Below, piece after piece: positions 47,144 to 55,996 of a stretch of DNA of 64,000 bases (within the stretch, counting starts at the first letter, position 1; each line of letters begins with the position of its first letter). A program made the translations under genes and the position numbers. The stretch is from Clostridium senegalense JC122. Lineage in GTDB: Bacteria; Bacillota; Clostridia; Clostridiales; Clostridiaceae. The stretch covers positions 177,810-241,809 of the forward strand of contig NZ_HE611054.1 of the NCBI RefSeq assembly GCF_000285575.1. The letters are read 5' to 3'. The notes beneath the pieces are model-generated. The model was not told the origin of the DNA, searched no databases, and was given only the letters and a program-made list of their open reading frames with translations.

Positions 47144-47152
47144 TAAACAAAG

Positions 47153-47186
47153 AAATCTCAAAATGAATAAAACATTTTGAGATTTT
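47153..47186. terminator. Bidirectional terminator after the YjiH gene
   Basis: AAATCTCAAAAT / ATTTTGAGATTT with T7 on the plus strand, between convergent genes. Confidence 0.88.
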
Positions 47187-47193
47187 TTTATTT

Positions 47194-47877
47194 CTATTTT
47201 TCTATAAGGTTCATTATCTTATCATATAACTCCCCTTCAATGAGATTATTCATATTTCCATAATAAAGTTTTTTATCAATATAAAAAATAGTTCCAATAT
47301 AAACTTTAGGTTCAGCATATACATAATATATTTCATCATATTTACTAAAATCATCTATATTATATTTAATCTCACCAAATAACTTCTCAAGTTGAAGAAC
47401 TATTTCCTTATCAATTAAAACTTTCTCCATCTCATTTTCATCTGATATATTTCCTTTGTATAACATATATTGTGAATATTTTTCTAAACCTTCTTTTACT
47501 GAATTATCTTTCTCTACTTTATTAGCTTTAGTGTATTTCATACTATAACCTTGATACACTTCTAAATCTGTAAACTCTTCATCATTTTTTTCTCCTACAA
47601 TTGGTTCATCAAAAACAATTCTAGCTAATAGTCCTCCTTTGTTTCTTGAAAGACTACCTAGTGGTTCTGTTCTATTAGCCTCTGGAAATCCACCACCTAC
47701 TGGAAAGTATACATTCTCCCTAAACTCTATTGGAGCATATTTATAACTATCTTTAGTAAGATATGTTGCTACAACATCACCTTTCATACTTTTTAGTGCA
47801 ATTATATATCCTAAGATAATTATTGATAATATAATAAGTATAATTACTAAAATCCAATTTGTTTTTTTATTCTTCAT
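47194..47877 (-). CDS. Membrane-anchored protein of unknown function
   Basis: The 227-aa protein has one N-terminal membrane helix (about residues 8-30, IILIILSIIILGYIIAL) after a Lys/Asn-rich start, so most of it lies outside the membrane. The external part is acidic with many Tyr residues and no Cys. I recognise no family. It may be read from GTG 47886 or ATG 47877; the latter is preferred. It is a single gene, convergent with the YjiH gene. Confidence 0.6.
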   Translation of the reverse strand: MKNKKTNWILVIILIILSIIILGYIIALKSMKGDVVATYLTKDSYKYAPIEFRENVYFPVGGGFPEANRTEPLGSLSRNKGGLLARIVFDEPIVGEKNDEEFTDLEVYQGYSMKYTKANKVEKDNSVKEGLEKYSQYMLYKGNISDENEMEKVLIDKEIVLQLEKLFGEIKYNIDDFSKYDEIYYVYAEPKVYIGTIFYIDKKLYYGNMNNLIEGELYDKIMNLIEK

Positions 47878-48024
47878 ATATATCACACCAACTCCCTCTC
47901 TAAATTTATATTCTAATTAATTTTATAATTAGCGTAAATTTAAATCATAACATTATATCTATCATTATGTTAACATATTGTAAATTAACCTCATTTTTAC
48001 ATAAACTATAATATAGTTGAAAAA

Positions 48025-48066
48025 AGCCGTATTAAAATAGATTTGTTCTTCTATTTTAATACAGCT
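48025..48066 (-). terminator. Terminator of the TtcA-like gene
   Basis: AGCTGTATTAAAATAG pairs with CTATTTTAATACGGCT on the minus strand, followed by T6. Confidence 0.85.
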
Positions 48067-48081
48067 AATTTAAATAAATTA

Positions 48082-48963
48082 TTAATCTTCATCAAAGAAA
48101 TCTAAATATGAATAGGTTTCTCCGTCCTTTTTCCATCCTAATATTGCATCCATGTTTACATTCTGTGCTGCTCTGAATATAGATTTATCTACATCTTTAA
48201 AGTTTTTCTTTAAATCTGCTATCATATCCTTTATCTCAAAACGTTTGTTCCCTATTTTCTTTGCAGCTACCATACATGCACAATTTAATGGCCATATACC
48301 GCTGTTTTGAATGAATTTTTGTATATATGGCTCTTCTACATAATAAAGTGGTCTTATAAGCTCTAATCCTTCAAAATTAGTTGCCTTTAATTTTGGAAGC
48401 ATTGTTTTAAAATTTCCTGCATATAAAACATTTAACATTGTAGTTTCTATTACGTCATTAAAATGATGTCCTAGTGCAAGTTTATTACATCCAAGTTCTT
48501 GAGCCTTTGAATATAATGCACCTCTACGCATTCTCGCACACATGTAACATGGATAGTCTTTAGCTATGTCATCAACAATTTTAAATATCCCTGAGTCAAA
48601 TATATGTATAGGTATATTTAAGTAATTACAGTTGTCAATTAAAAGCTGTTTAATATCTTCATGATAACCAGGATCCATAGCTATAAACTCTAGTTCAAAA
48701 TCCATTTGGCCATGTCTTTTTAATTCCTGAAAACATTTTGCCATAACTAAACTGTCTTTTCCTCCAGATATAGCTACTGCAATTTTATCTCCATCTTCTA
48801 CTAATTTATAGTCTTTTATAGCCTTTATAAATTTAGACCATATATGTTTTCTATATTTTTTTATTAAGCTTCTTTCAATTTCTTGTATAGGGCGTCTTTC
48901 GTTAAATGGAATTAATACTTCACATCCACTACCAGCTAATCCCTCTTTATTTTCTTCACTCAT
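48082..48963 (-). CDS. TtcA/TtuA-like tRNA sulfurtransferase (PP-loop ATPase)
   Basis: The 293-aa protein has the PP-loop SGGKDSLVMAKCF (near residue 67). The CYMCARMRRGALYSKA pair of Cys (near 137) and a further Cys in WPLNCACMVAAKK form the usual set for an Fe-S cluster. GHHFNDVIETTMLN and RPLYYVEEPYI are TtcA-group motifs. Such enzymes activate a tRNA base with ATP and add sulfur, for example 2-thiocytidine at position 32. The exact target base in this clade is not certain. AGGTG precedes the start. The gene is monocistronic. Confidence 0.8.
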   Translation of the reverse strand: MSEENKEGLAGSGCEVLIPFNERRPIQEIERSLIKKYRKHIWSKFIKAIKDYKLVEDGDKIAVAISGGKDSLVMAKCFQELKRHGQMDFELEFIAMDPGYHEDIKQLLIDNCNYLNIPIHIFDSGIFKIVDDIAKDYPCYMCARMRRGALYSKAQELGCNKLALGHHFNDVIETTMLNVLYAGNFKTMLPKLKATNFEGLELIRPLYYVEEPYIQKFIQNSGIWPLNCACMVAAKKIGNKRFEIKDMIADLKKNFKDVDKSIFRAAQNVNMDAILGWKKDGETYSYLDFFDED

Positions 48964-49052
48964 ATTTACACCTCACTTACCTTTAAAATATTATAACACC
49001 AATCTATAGTGATACAAACTCACTTTTGAACTTCTACATTAAAATAATAAAA

Positions 49053-49097
49053 AGAGTTTAAAAATTTAGCTTATAAAAACTTATTTTCTAAACTCTC
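49053..49097 (-). terminator. Terminator of the small membrane peptide gene
   Basis: GAGTTTAGAAAATAAG / CTAAATTTTTAAACTC with T5 on the minus strand, 18 bases after the peptide stop. The stem is imperfect. Confidence 0.65.
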
Positions 49098-49114
49098 TTA
49101 TATAACTTTGTAAA

Positions 49115-49237
49115 TTATTTATCTTGAGCTTCTTGAATAGATTTTTTTACAGCAAGTTTTATAACAAAATATAAAATTAAAAATTTTATACAAGTTAACC
49201 CCAAAGTCACTAAATGTGGTATTAAAGTCATACTCAT
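49115..49237 (-). CDS. Small membrane peptide (40 aa)
   Basis: GGGGGA lies seven bases before an ATG that opens a 40-codon frame, MSMTLIPHLVTLGLTCIKFL then ILYFVIKLAVKK..., stopping at 49115. It has one hydrophobic helix of about 22 residues and a charged tail ending SIQEAQDK. A hairpin terminator (49053-49097) follows. A strong site, a helix and a dedicated terminator support a real gene. I recognise no named family; single-helix peptides of this size may be membrane-protein modulators or toxins. Confidence 0.6.
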   Translation of the reverse strand: MSMTLIPHLVTLGLTCIKFLILYFVIKLAVKKSIQEAQDK

Positions 49238-49388
49238 AAATACTCCCCCTAATTTTACAGTTAATAATATTATACTATATAACTAAGTTTATATGCTTTT
49301 TTAACATTTACTTTCATAATTAAAAGTAAACATTATCTATAGTTTAATAATTACTTACTAAACTTAAATTAAAGGTTATTTATATGTT

Positions 49389-50543
49389 TTAATATTTAAT
49401 AGTTTTTATAGATGTGTCTTGAAAAAATGTATTTGCATTATAAAGCATTAACATTTCATCTATTTCATTCTTTTCTATTAATTTTGACAAGTCTTCTGTA
49501 TAGTATCTTAAATCTACCATATATATTTCACTAAAATCATTTATTAAAAATGGAACAAAAGAATTAGCATAAGAATCCTTTACTATAAGCAACTTTCTAT
49601 CACTATTTGCTTTTGTACTTATCTTTACTAAAGGATGATTTCCATCTAAGAAAACAGTATACTTATCTTTTTTCTTAAGGTTATCCATTGCATACATAGA
49701 ATTACTCTCTTTTTCTTCTAATGGATACTCTACCTTTATATCTTCATCTATATGATTTTTATATTTATAAAGATTAATGCTATCAGAAGATACACCTCTA
49801 AAATTACCTTTAGAGTATAGTGAACCTAAAAACTCATTACTCACTTCTACTTTATCAAAGTTATCTTTATCTGCTAAAGACAGATTCATGCTCTTAGCTA
49901 ATTCTTCATAAGCATAGTATGCTCCATCAGTTGTCCAGTGATGATCCGTTTTATAGTATATGTACTCATCTTTTTTAGAATTTAACTTTTCATATACATC
50001 TACAAAATTTATGTCTTCATTTAAACCATCTTTAAACTTATCTAGATATGTTTTTTCACTAGGCTCTACTACATAGTTTGGTAACTTATCTTTAAGTATA
50101 TCCACTGCAGTAGGTGCTAATACAATATATTTTTTTAACTCTTTAGATTGATTATCAAAGTTATTGATAGCATTTACCCTAGTATCAACCTCTTCTTGTG
50201 ATGGTGCTTTAAATTTTTCAAGTAAATAATCATCTTTTCCTAAGTAAACATCATTACTTTCTTTTTTTCCTATAAATTTATCACATTTAGATTTTAATTC
50301 TACCCAAAAATCTCTAAATGCAAATTGGTCAGAAATATATTCTTCATATTTTTTAGTAAATTTACCTTCAAGCAAAGATTCTATTGAAAACTTAGGCTTC
50401 TTTTGAAGCACTCTATTTTCCAACTCTGAAAAATCTTTATTTGGAGTTATTATATTTAAAGCTACAATAGATGTAAAAAATCCAATAAACATTATAGCTA
50501 CAATTATCTTTAATAATTTATTATTTTTGTTCAACACTTTCAC
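49389..50543 (-). CDS. DHHW-family (AlgX/AlgJ-like) acyl-transfer protein
   Basis: The 384-aa protein has an N-terminal membrane helix (about residues 10-30) followed by an SGNH-like extracellular domain. KTDHHWTTDGAYYAYEEL (near residue 195) is the DHHW motif, and LIVKDSYANSFVPFL (near 320) carries the GDS-like Ser block. Partners of MBOAT proteins with this fold move acetyl groups to extracellular polysaccharide or wall glycans, as in alginate O-acetylation. It starts 26 bases after the MBOAT gene in the same direction. Confidence 0.83.
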   Translation of the reverse strand: MKVLNKNNKLLKIIVAIMFIGFFTSIVALNIITPNKDFSELENRVLQKKPKFSIESLLEGKFTKKYEEYISDQFAFRDFWVELKSKCDKFIGKKESNDVYLGKDDYLLEKFKAPSQEEVDTRVNAINNFDNQSKELKKYIVLAPTAVDILKDKLPNYVVEPSEKTYLDKFKDGLNEDINFVDVYEKLNSKKDEYIYYKTDHHWTTDGAYYAYEELAKSMNLSLADKDNFDKVEVSNEFLGSLYSKGNFRGVSSDSINLYKYKNHIDEDIKVEYPLEEKESNSMYAMDNLKKKDKYTVFLDGNHPLVKISTKANSDRKLLIVKDSYANSFVPFLINDFSEIYMVDLRYYTEDLSKLIEKNEIDEMLMLYNANTFFQDTSIKTIKY

Positions 50544-50569
50544 CTCTTTTAAGCTAATTATTCATACTT

Positions 50570-51988
50570 CTAAAATCTAAAGTATAAGAATGGATTATAA
50601 GTTTCATTAACTAAATAAGCCACTGATATAACTAACATTATTAAGTATATACTTGGTAATATTACTATCTTTAAAGTTTTTAGTTTTATTTTTATAAAAT
50701 CAACTAATCTTTTTAAAATAGGTGTTGAACATATTATAACTGCTATGATTAATCCTATATTAGTTGTGAAATAATACATTGTCATACTATCCATTAAAGG
50801 ATTGCTATTAAGACCAAACATAACTTTTATGTACTTTAAGGCACTATTTAATGTTTCTACATCAAAGAACACCCAACCGATTATAACTAGTACCATTGCA
50901 TATAAATTAGCAATAAATCCAGGCATTTTTTCAAGCCATTTTAATAAGAACATTTTCTCTATTACTAATATACATCCAAAGTAAAGTCCCCAAACTATAA
51001 AGTTCCAACTTGCTCCATGCCAAAGGCCAGTAAGAAACCAAACTATAAATAAATTTCTTAAATGTTTCCCTAGTGAAACTCTATTACCACCTAACGGTAT
51101 GTATACATATTCTCTAAACCAAGAGCCTAAAGATATATGCCATCTACGCCAAAACTCTGTAATACTCTTTGATATATATGGGTAATTAAAGTTTTTCATA
51201 AAATCAAAACCTAACATTTTTCCAAGACCGATTGCCATGTCTGAATACCCACTAAAATCAAAATATATTTGGAAGGTAAATGCTATTATACCAAGCCACG
51301 CTCCAATCACAGTAACATCATTTATTGGAGTATTTTTAATAGTAGTCCATATAATTCCTATATTATTAGCTAGTAAAACTTTTTTAGCTAAACCTACTAT
51401 AAATAATTCGCATCCTTCTCCAAACTTTTCTAGTGTTTCATGCCTACTATCTATTTGTTTTGCAACTTCTCCATACTTTACAATAGGACCAGCTACTAAC
51501 TGTGGGAACATTGTAACATACGCACCAAAAGATATGATGTTTTTTTGCACTGGAATCTTATCTAAATAGACATCTATAGTGTATGACATTGTCTGAAACG
51601 TATAAAATGATATACCTACAGGTAATGGTAAAGTTTTTGCTACTAAATTTAGACCAAGTAATCCATTAACGTTTGCTATAAAGAACCCGTAATATTTAAA
51701 AAATGCTAAAATTCCTAGATTAATAACCATAGAAATAATAAGAACAAGTCTTGCCTTGCTCTTATTATCTCTATATTTATCTATAAGAATTCCGTTAGTA
51801 TAATCAAACACTGTTGAAAATAGCATTATTCCTATATAAACAGGCTCACCCCATGCATAAAATATAAGACTAAATATCAATAATACTAAGTTTCTTATTC
51901 TTTTAGGGGATATATAGTAAACTAGTAATGTTACAGGTAGAAATACAAATAAAAATATTAAACTACTAAATACCAATTTACGTCCCAC
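50570..51988 (-). CDS. MBOAT-family O-acyltransferase
   Basis: The 472-aa protein has about ten to eleven membrane helices. The MBOAT core has FPQLVAGPIVKY, FWRRWHISLGSWFREYVYIPLGGNR and the catalytic His in WFLTGLWHGASWNF (near residue 325). It carries an acyl group, usually acetyl, across the membrane to the extracellular partner. It is flanked by the DHHW gene and, 26 bases upstream, the DUF4358 lipoprotein gene. The target polymer is unknown. Confidence 0.9.
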   Translation of the reverse strand: MGRKLVFSSLIFLFVFLPVTLLVYYISPKRIRNLVLLIFSLIFYAWGEPVYIGIMLFSTVFDYTNGILIDKYRDNKSKARLVLIISMVINLGILAFFKYYGFFIANVNGLLGLNLVAKTLPLPVGISFYTFQTMSYTIDVYLDKIPVQKNIISFGAYVTMFPQLVAGPIVKYGEVAKQIDSRHETLEKFGEGCELFIVGLAKKVLLANNIGIIWTTIKNTPINDVTVIGAWLGIIAFTFQIYFDFSGYSDMAIGLGKMLGFDFMKNFNYPYISKSITEFWRRWHISLGSWFREYVYIPLGGNRVSLGKHLRNLFIVWFLTGLWHGASWNFIVWGLYFGCILVIEKMFLLKWLEKMPGFIANLYAMVLVIIGWVFFDVETLNSALKYIKVMFGLNSNPLMDSMTMYYFTTNIGLIIAVIICSTPILKRLVDFIKIKLKTLKIVILPSIYLIMLVISVAYLVNETYNPFLYFRF

Positions 51989-52014
51989 CTTAATTATTAA
52001 ATTTTGTTTTTATA

Positions 52015-52515
52015 TTATTTTAAAGAACCATCAAAAGCTTCTTCTATTTTTTCTGCATCCTTTGATACTGCTAATAATATGTACGTTCTTTCAGATTTTA
52101 AAACCTTGTTTTCTACTAAATTATATTGTTCTGGAAGATAATCTTTAAATCCTTCACCATTTTCATTTACTTTTGCTTCGATTTGTTTTTTCATATCTTC
52201 AACTTTTGCTTCATCTTTAACTTTTATAACAGCTACTTCATCAGCTTGTAAGTTTGTTTTTGGTATGTAAAATGAAATTTCTTCTATATCCTCTGACTTA
52301 ACGCCAACAAACTTCTCTAATTTTTCTTCACTACCTTCTTGCATATCTGCAAATTCTGTTGAATTTTTTATGTTTTCTATTACTTCTTTTGTCGTTGGGT
52401 TTTTCTCCTTAGTACTTGTCCCACAACCAGTTAACATTCCTACCGTTAGTATTGCTCCAAAAGCAATTGCCATTATTTTTTTTGTTTTAGTGTTTCCTTT
52501 TAACATATTTTTCAT
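52015..52515 (-). CDS. DUF4358 lipoprotein
   Basis: The 166-aa protein has a signal peptide with lipobox VGMLTGC (Cys near residue 32), a Thr/Lys/Glu-rich spacer and a DUF4358 domain (about 45-160). DUF4358 lipoproteins recur beside MBOAT/DHHW genes in clostridia, so it is probably an accessory of the O-acylation complex on the outer face of the membrane. Its mechanism is unknown. AGGA precedes the start. Confidence 0.8.
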   Translation of the reverse strand: MKNMLKGNTKTKKIMAIAFGAILTVGMLTGCGTSTKEKNPTTKEVIENIKNSTEFADMQEGSEEKLEKFVGVKSEDIEEISFYIPKTNLQADEVAVIKVKDEAKVEDMKKQIEAKVNENGEGFKDYLPEQYNLVENKVLKSERTYILLAVSKDAEKIEEAFDGSLK

Positions 52516-52526
52516 CCTTCCTGTAT

Positions 52527-52692
52527 TTAGGCATACTCAAATAAATAATAAACTAATATTCTCACTTATTTGCCATGAATACTTTGTCGATAAAGCCCAT
52601 ACATAGCCCCACTATCACTAGATTTTATCTCTTTGTCTCATGACAAATATACTTTGAATTTTTGACTTTTTATTTATTTTTATACGCCTTAA
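52527..52692 (-). repeat. MITE-like element, copy 2
   Basis: About 166 bp between TTAGGCATA and TATACGCCTTAA, inserted between the SGNH hydrolase gene and the lipoprotein gene. It matches 37106-37272 in reverse complement throughout. Its left 40 bases also match the short element at 42214. Confidence 0.62.
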
Positions 52693-52775
52693 AATTTTTA
52701 TGTACTGATTTAATTAACCTAACTTTTCATTCTCAATTTTTAAGTAGCTAAGTTTAACTCTACTTTCCCTTATAA

Positions 52776-53562
52776 TTAATGTAAATTGTTTTTTATTTCA
52801 TCTATCCATGTGCTATAAAAGGTTCCTTTTACATGTTTACCATCTGGCTCAAAAGAATTATCATTTCCTTTTAAAAGCTTACCAATATCCATATAATTAA
52901 CCCTTTGTCTCACACACATATCTACAATCAATTTATTAACTTCTTCTATACGAGTATTAGTAATTCCATTTGTAGCATCCTCTCCAAAACTTGCTACTGG
53001 AAATACTGATTGAACATATATAGTAGAATTTGGTACTTCTTTTTTTATATCTTCTATTAGTTTTTCATATTGTGAAATAAAATCTTCATTTTTAGAAAAA
53101 CAAATCAAATCATTCATTCCATAAAGTATAAATATATTTTTAGGATTTATATCTTTTAATTGATTTACATAACTTACTGCAACTTCAGTAGTATCTCCTT
53201 TATTAGCTAAAACTCTTTTATCTTCTACTAATTCATAAAAAGAGAACCCTTCCGTTATAGAATCTCCCATAAATGCAGATGTTGTTAAAATATTTTCATC
53301 ACTGCTTGTCTCATTATTTTCTATTTTATTTTCTTTATTGTCACTTTTATCTTCTTCCTTCTCTTTAACTTCTTCATTTGTTTTAGAGTCTTCTAACTGT
53401 TTGACCTCTTCTTTTTTCCATATACCAATTCATTTTTTTATTTACACTCTTTATATAATTAATCATTGGTATAGATGCACCAAATATAATAATCAAACAT
53501 ACTATTATTGCCATAATTAGTCTTTTCTCGTTAACCACAACATACTTTTTCTTTTTGTTCAT
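52776..53562 (-). pseudogene. SGNH/GDSL hydrolase with N-terminal membrane anchor, frameshifted
   Basis: The N-terminal part from ATG 53562 (RBS GAGGTG) has a basic start, a membrane helix (LIMAIIVCLIIIFGASIPMI) and MNWYMEK. It then runs off frame and stops at 53383. The continuing frame carries KEEVKQLEDSKTNEE, an acidic linker and an SGNH domain: MGDSITEGFSF (block I), YGMNDL (block III) and PDGKHV (block V Asp/His), to 52776. The join is an A6 run near 53417-53422; one A fewer restores a frame of about 260 aa. The intact enzyme would be an extracellular esterase or acetyl transferase of the adjacent O-acylation cluster. Confidence 0.7.
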
Positions 53563-53574
53563 AATGCACCTCAA

Positions 53575-53950
53575 AACATCTATGTTAAAACTTTTAAAGT
53601 TAAATACCTACATTAGTGTATATAATATACTTTAATACTAAACTATATTATCACAATTAAAAGCTATTTTAATATAATTTTTAACACTTTTACATAAAAA
53701 TTTTATCATTTAATATAGCAAAATTAATTACAATAATATTAAATTATAACTAATTTTATATTATTTTTTTAAAAATCTAAACTTTACTATTGTATTTTTT
53801 TAATAAATTTAAAATTATTAACGTTTTGTTTAAAATTTTTAAACTCCCTATATACACTTAATCTCATGAATAATCAACAATTTGTTTTAAGTTAAAAGTT
53901 ATTAAATAAATTTAAATTGGAGCTTATTTCCCTATATAATTGTGTATTAA
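53575..53950. other. Intergenic stretch with repeat end (53889-53940)
   Basis: Very AT-rich and without reading frames. The last 50 bases carry TTTAAATTGGAGCTTATTTC then CCTATATAAT, the same end as the dispersed repeat at 36798 and 63000. Confidence 0.5.
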
Positions 53951-53951
53951 A

Positions 53952-53973
53952 AAAGCACCCTATAAGGGTGCTT
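53952..53973 (-). terminator. Terminator of the SEC-C gene
   Basis: AAAGCACCC / GGGTGCTTT hairpin with a four-base loop and T-rich tail on the minus strand. Confidence 0.8.
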
Positions 53974-53984
53974 TATCATAAATT

Positions 53985-54482
53985 CTATTTTCCACAACAC
54001 TTTTTGTATTTTTTACCACTACCACATATGCATGGATCATTTCTTCCTACTTTAGTTTCTTTAACTATTACTTTAGAAGCTCTCCATTCTTTTGTTATCT
54101 CTTTTCTTTTTTCTTCTGAGAATATTGCATTCCATTGTGGTAATTTGTATAAGTAATCAGCTTTAGATTCTAACATATTGAAATATAATTTTTCAAAATC
54201 AATTTTCATATCTATTTCAGCATTTGCATCCATTGACTCTAAATCTAATTCTTTTTCTATACTCTCATTTATTCCATCTAAGAATCCCATAAATTGAACA
54301 TCTGTAACGCCATATTCTTCAGCTAATTCATTTATTTTTCCCTTAATTTCTCCATTTAAATTAGTTAATGCTTTGCTATATATAGTAGTTTCAACTCTAG
54401 CATACTCTTTCCAGAATTCTGGTTCACCTTTGCTTTTCACAAAATCAACTACGTAATTTGTCCATTCATTATATAAACTCAT
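53985..54482 (-). CDS. SEC-C zinc-binding motif protein
   Basis: The 165-aa protein is mostly helical and acidic. It ends in [19 protein letters not shown], the SEC-C motif ([13 protein letters not shown]) that binds zinc and, in SecA, contacts SecB. The upstream domain (about residues 1-130) resembles conserved clostridial proteins without a proven role. AAGGAG lies before the ATG. Confidence 0.78.
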   Translation of the reverse strand: MSLYNEWTNYVVDFVKSKGEPEFWKEYARVETTIYSKALTNLNGEIKGKINELAEEYGVTDVQFMGFLDGINESIEKELDLESMDANAEIDMKIDFEKLYFNMLESKADYLYKLPQWNAIFSEEKRKEITKEWRASKVIVKETKVGRNDPCICGSGKKYKKCCGK

Positions 54483-54575
54483 GTTATTATCTCCTTTATG
54501 AATAAATTAAAATTTATCTACTTCGTTAATTATAATAAAACTTTTGATTTGTTTCAATATTTACTTAACTTCATT

Positions 54576-55151
54576 CTATTTAAGCTTTAATCCATTAATA
54601 TCTTCCTGTGAAAACGGTTTTGAAACATCGTAATTTCCACCTATTGTTTGCAAATTTTTATTATCTATAGTTAGCATAACCTTGTCAATACTACTTAGCT
54701 GAGTAAGGGACGTAGCTAAACAAGTAAGTGTGGTTTTTTCTTTATTCTCATTCATTTCAACTTTTGCAGCTTCACTTAAATTCACATATGCAATACCATC
54801 TTTAATAGAAAAGCTTAATAATCTTGTGTCTTTAGGGAATATTGCTTTAGATTGACTAACTACTGAAGGGCCTTTTAAAAGCTCTTGAACTATTATTTCT
54901 CCTAACAATTCTTCCTTATCAACTAGTCTTTCTTCTTTTAAAATTTTAGATTCACTATCATTTTCAGTTCCATCAAAATATAATGTTAAATCTAAATACT
55001 CTCCACTTTCTTCTTGTTTTACATTTAAATTCTTGATTTTTTCTCTATTTAAAGCACTATTTTTATCTTTCTTATCGTAATTTATAAAAGATAAAACACC
55101 TATTATAGTAAAAGCAATTATTAATATTATTATTATTGATTTCTTTTTCAT
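54576..55151 (-). CDS. GerMN-domain protein (GerM-like)
   Basis: The 191-aa protein has an N-terminal membrane helix (about residues 4-24) and one GerMN domain: LDLTLYFDG, ELLKGPSVVSQSKAIFPKDTRLLS, GIAYVNLSEAA and SIDKVMLTIDNK. Bacillus GerM has two such domains and takes part in the sporulation engulfment machinery and germination. This single-domain form is common in clostridia and might be a sporulation or wall protein. It lies 36 bases after the WalJ-like gene and may be co-transcribed with it. Confidence 0.8.
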   Translation of the reverse strand: MKKKSIIIILIIAFTIIGVLSFINYDKKDKNSALNREKIKNLNVKQEESGEYLDLTLYFDGTENDSESKILKEERLVDKEELLGEIIVQELLKGPSVVSQSKAIFPKDTRLLSFSIKDGIAYVNLSEAAKVEMNENKEKTTLTCLATSLTQLSSIDKVMLTIDNKNLQTIGGNYDVSKPFSQEDINGLKLK

Positions 55152-55187
55152 AACTGCCCCCTTATACTTATTATTAGCATAATATCA

Positions 55188-55973
55188 TTATACACATATA
55201 ACATCACTGTGTTTATCTCTATTTGCCATAGTAATATTTACATCTGTTCCTATTTGAACCTTGTTTTCCTTTAAAACGCTTATAACTGTCTCATATGCTA
55301 ACTGTGGATAGTTATTTGTTTTGCTTAAGTGTCCTAAATATATATTTTTAAGATTGTCTCCTAAAATATCTAATATAGCATTTCCACAAGCCTCATTAGA
55401 TAAATGTCCAATATCACTTAAAATTCTTTTCTTAAGTACATATGGATATGGCCCAAATTTAAGCATTTCAATATCATGGTTACTTTCTAATAAAAATACA
55501 TCTGCCTCTTTCAAAACATTTTTCACTTCTTCTGAAAAATGTCCTAAATCTGTTGCTACTGCTGCTACCTTATTTTTGCTTCTAAATGCATAACCTCTAG
55601 GATCAACAGCATCATGATGTATTTTAAAATTTTCTATAGTCATATCTTTTATGTCTATGTATTTCTTATCAAGAAGCTTTATATTTTCCATCTTTAATTT
55701 ACCTAGTTTGCTTTCCATAGCATTCCAAGTAAGCTCATTTGCATATATAGGTATATTGTGTTTTCTTGATAATACACCTACAGATTTTATATGGTCTATA
55801 TGTTCATGAGTTACAAAAATACCGTCTATTTCCGAAGGGTTTTCACCTATATTAGTTAATTCCCTTTCTATGTTCTTACCTGCAACTCCTGCATCTATTA
55901 AAATTCTAGTATTACCATCTGATACAAATACACTATTTCCGCTACTACCACTAAATAATGGACAAAATATCAT
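55188..55973 (-). CDS. WalJ/YycJ-type metallo-beta-lactamase-fold hydrolase
   Basis: The 261-aa protein has the metal-binding THEHIDHIKSVGVL (near residue 57), a second His in HHDAVDPRGYAF, Asp in VATDLGHFSEEV, the LESNHDIEML block and GHLSNEACG. YycJ/WalJ proteins are 5'-3' exonuclease-like hydrolases linked to DNA replication and cell-wall control. It lies 23 bases after murA in the same direction. Confidence 0.82.
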   Translation of the reverse strand: MIFCPLFSGSSGNSVFVSDGNTRILIDAGVAGKNIERELTNIGENPSEIDGIFVTHEHIDHIKSVGVLSRKHNIPIYANELTWNAMESKLGKLKMENIKLLDKKYIDIKDMTIENFKIHHDAVDPRGYAFRSKNKVAAVATDLGHFSEEVKNVLKEADVFLLESNHDIEMLKFGPYPYVLKKRILSDIGHLSNEACGNAILDILGDNLKNIYLGHLSKTNNYPQLAYETVISVLKENKVQIGTDVNITMANRDKHSDVICV

Positions 55974-55996
55974 AAACTTCTCCTTCTCTTAACTTA

